Shown here: positions 63,629 to 64,000 of the stretch, piece after piece
How the letters are laid out: each line of letters starts with the position of its first letter
Position numbering within the stretch: position 1 is the first letter of the stretch
Assembly (NCBI GenBank): GCA_934757855.1
Contig: CAKVLR010000002.1
Span: 186,001 to 250,000 of the forward strand
Origin: an uncultured Clostridia bacterium
GTDB lineage: Bacteria > Bacillota > Clostridia > Christensenellales > UBA1242
Direction of reading: 5' to 3'
Length of the DNA: 64,000 bases
Program-made: the position numbers and the translations under genes
The notes under the pieces: generated by a model
What the model saw: the letters and a program-made list of their open reading frames with translations, nothing else
The model's database searches: none
Told to the model about the DNA's origin: nothing

Positions 63629-64000
63629 TGGGCGATACAAGTTATATTAAAGACCATTTACAAAAGTTGGCTGTTCTCAAAACAGAAGCCAACCGTTTTG
63701 AAGTAGAAGGAAATCAACTTAAAAAAGACTTTCAAGTGAACTTACATTACCTTTATACAAATATTTCAAATTGCAAAGAGCCTCCTAAATTTTTGAGTGA
63801 CCGCATACAGCGAGAGGTCGCTCAATACGAAAATACCAGCAAGGAAATTGCAAATTCTAGCCTACCCCTAAAAAGTGAAGTTTTGAAACTAGAAACTGAA
63901 TTTCTAGAAGCAAGTAATTTTTCTACCAAAACTATTACAAAATATCTTGCTTGCGTGCTGACCGAGCGCACGGGGCGCACTTGGCTACCTATTAGATATT
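63629..64000 (+). CDS. Unknown coiled-coil-like protein (3' truncated by window end)
   Basis: The open frame runs without a stop from ATG 63629 to the window end, 124 codons so far. AAGGA lies 6 nt upstream of the start and the promoter above it has a 17-bp spacer, so this is a real gene. The visible part is hydrophilic, with heptad-like spacing of Leu/Ile (LQKLAVLKTEANRFEVEGNQLKKDFQ; LPLKSEVLKLETEFLEA) typical of coiled coils, and a basic RTGRTWLP stretch at the end. No family can be assigned from the fragment. Confidence 0.7.

Noticed and set aside
1..64000. CRISPR array, prophage or insertion sequence
   Set aside because: No evenly spaced repeat-spacer pattern, transposase, integrase or phage structural gene was seen.

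Overview
The window is AT-rich bacterial chromosome with strong Shine-Dalgarno sites, frequent TTG/GTG starts, U-tailed terminators and TTGACA/TATAAT promoters. Gene content (sepF, lspA-rluD, cvpA, a SpoVB-like flippase, a SpoIIQ-like M23 protein, HU, ABC-F, a Na/Pi-cotransporter-like gene fused into a pgk-tpiA-gpmI operon) points to a Gram-positive Bacillota, probably an uncultured Clostridia-like lineage. I cannot name a genus. There are no phage, insertion-sequence, rRNA or CRISPR genes.

Layout. 1-5.7 kb: end of an unknown gene, then (minus strand) a Na/Pi-cotransporter-like gene, pgk, tpiA, gpmI and a tiny membrane protein. 5.85-9.7 kb: a three-gene minus operon of a membrane glycosyltransferase, an unusual CofD/YvcK-HAD fusion and a sugar-type nucleotidyltransferase; probably a glycan or lipid-linked assembly unit and one of the best candidates for something undescribed. 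10.2-16.7 kb: dus, two HU proteins, a lipid flippase, a divergent XRE regulator/SLOG protein pair, glmM and trxB. 16.8-21.1 kb: a DUF2798 membrane protein behind a terminator-bearing leader, a ferritin-like protein, acpP, SpoIIQ-like and YwmB-like proteins, and a TIGR00725 protein. 21.3-28.2 kb: small membrane protein, cysS, an asymmetric ABC-F protein, aspS and an MFS transporter.

28.5-49.6 kb, one third of the window, is two adjacent giant surface-protein genes on the minus strand: a 4442-residue N-terminally anchored protein and an approximately 2528-residue lipoprotein. Both are chains of fibronectin-III-like modules; the lipoprotein also has a bacterial Ig-like domain and a C-terminal GLUG-like repeat region. 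A tRNA-Arg(CCU) gene with its own strong promoter and terminator lies just upstream.

50-64 kb: small hypothetical and membrane proteins, an amidase-fold protein with two peptidoglycan-binding domains that appears to have lost a zinc ligand, an ABC exporter behind a structured, terminator-ended 5' leader, a second processive glycosyltransferase, a DUF11-type protein, an unknown 494-residue protein with a faint HopA1-like look, and a division/envelope cluster (cvpA, two small membrane proteins, rluD, lspA, sepF). A truncated coding region runs off the right end.

Common theme: glmM, flippase, lspA, two glycosyltransferases, amidase-like protein and giant surface proteins are all cell-envelope functions. 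The most unusual observations are the CofD-HAD/nucleotidyltransferase/glycosyltransferase operon, the structured leader of the ABC exporter, the giant gene pair, and several enzymes or transporters whose signature residues are replaced.
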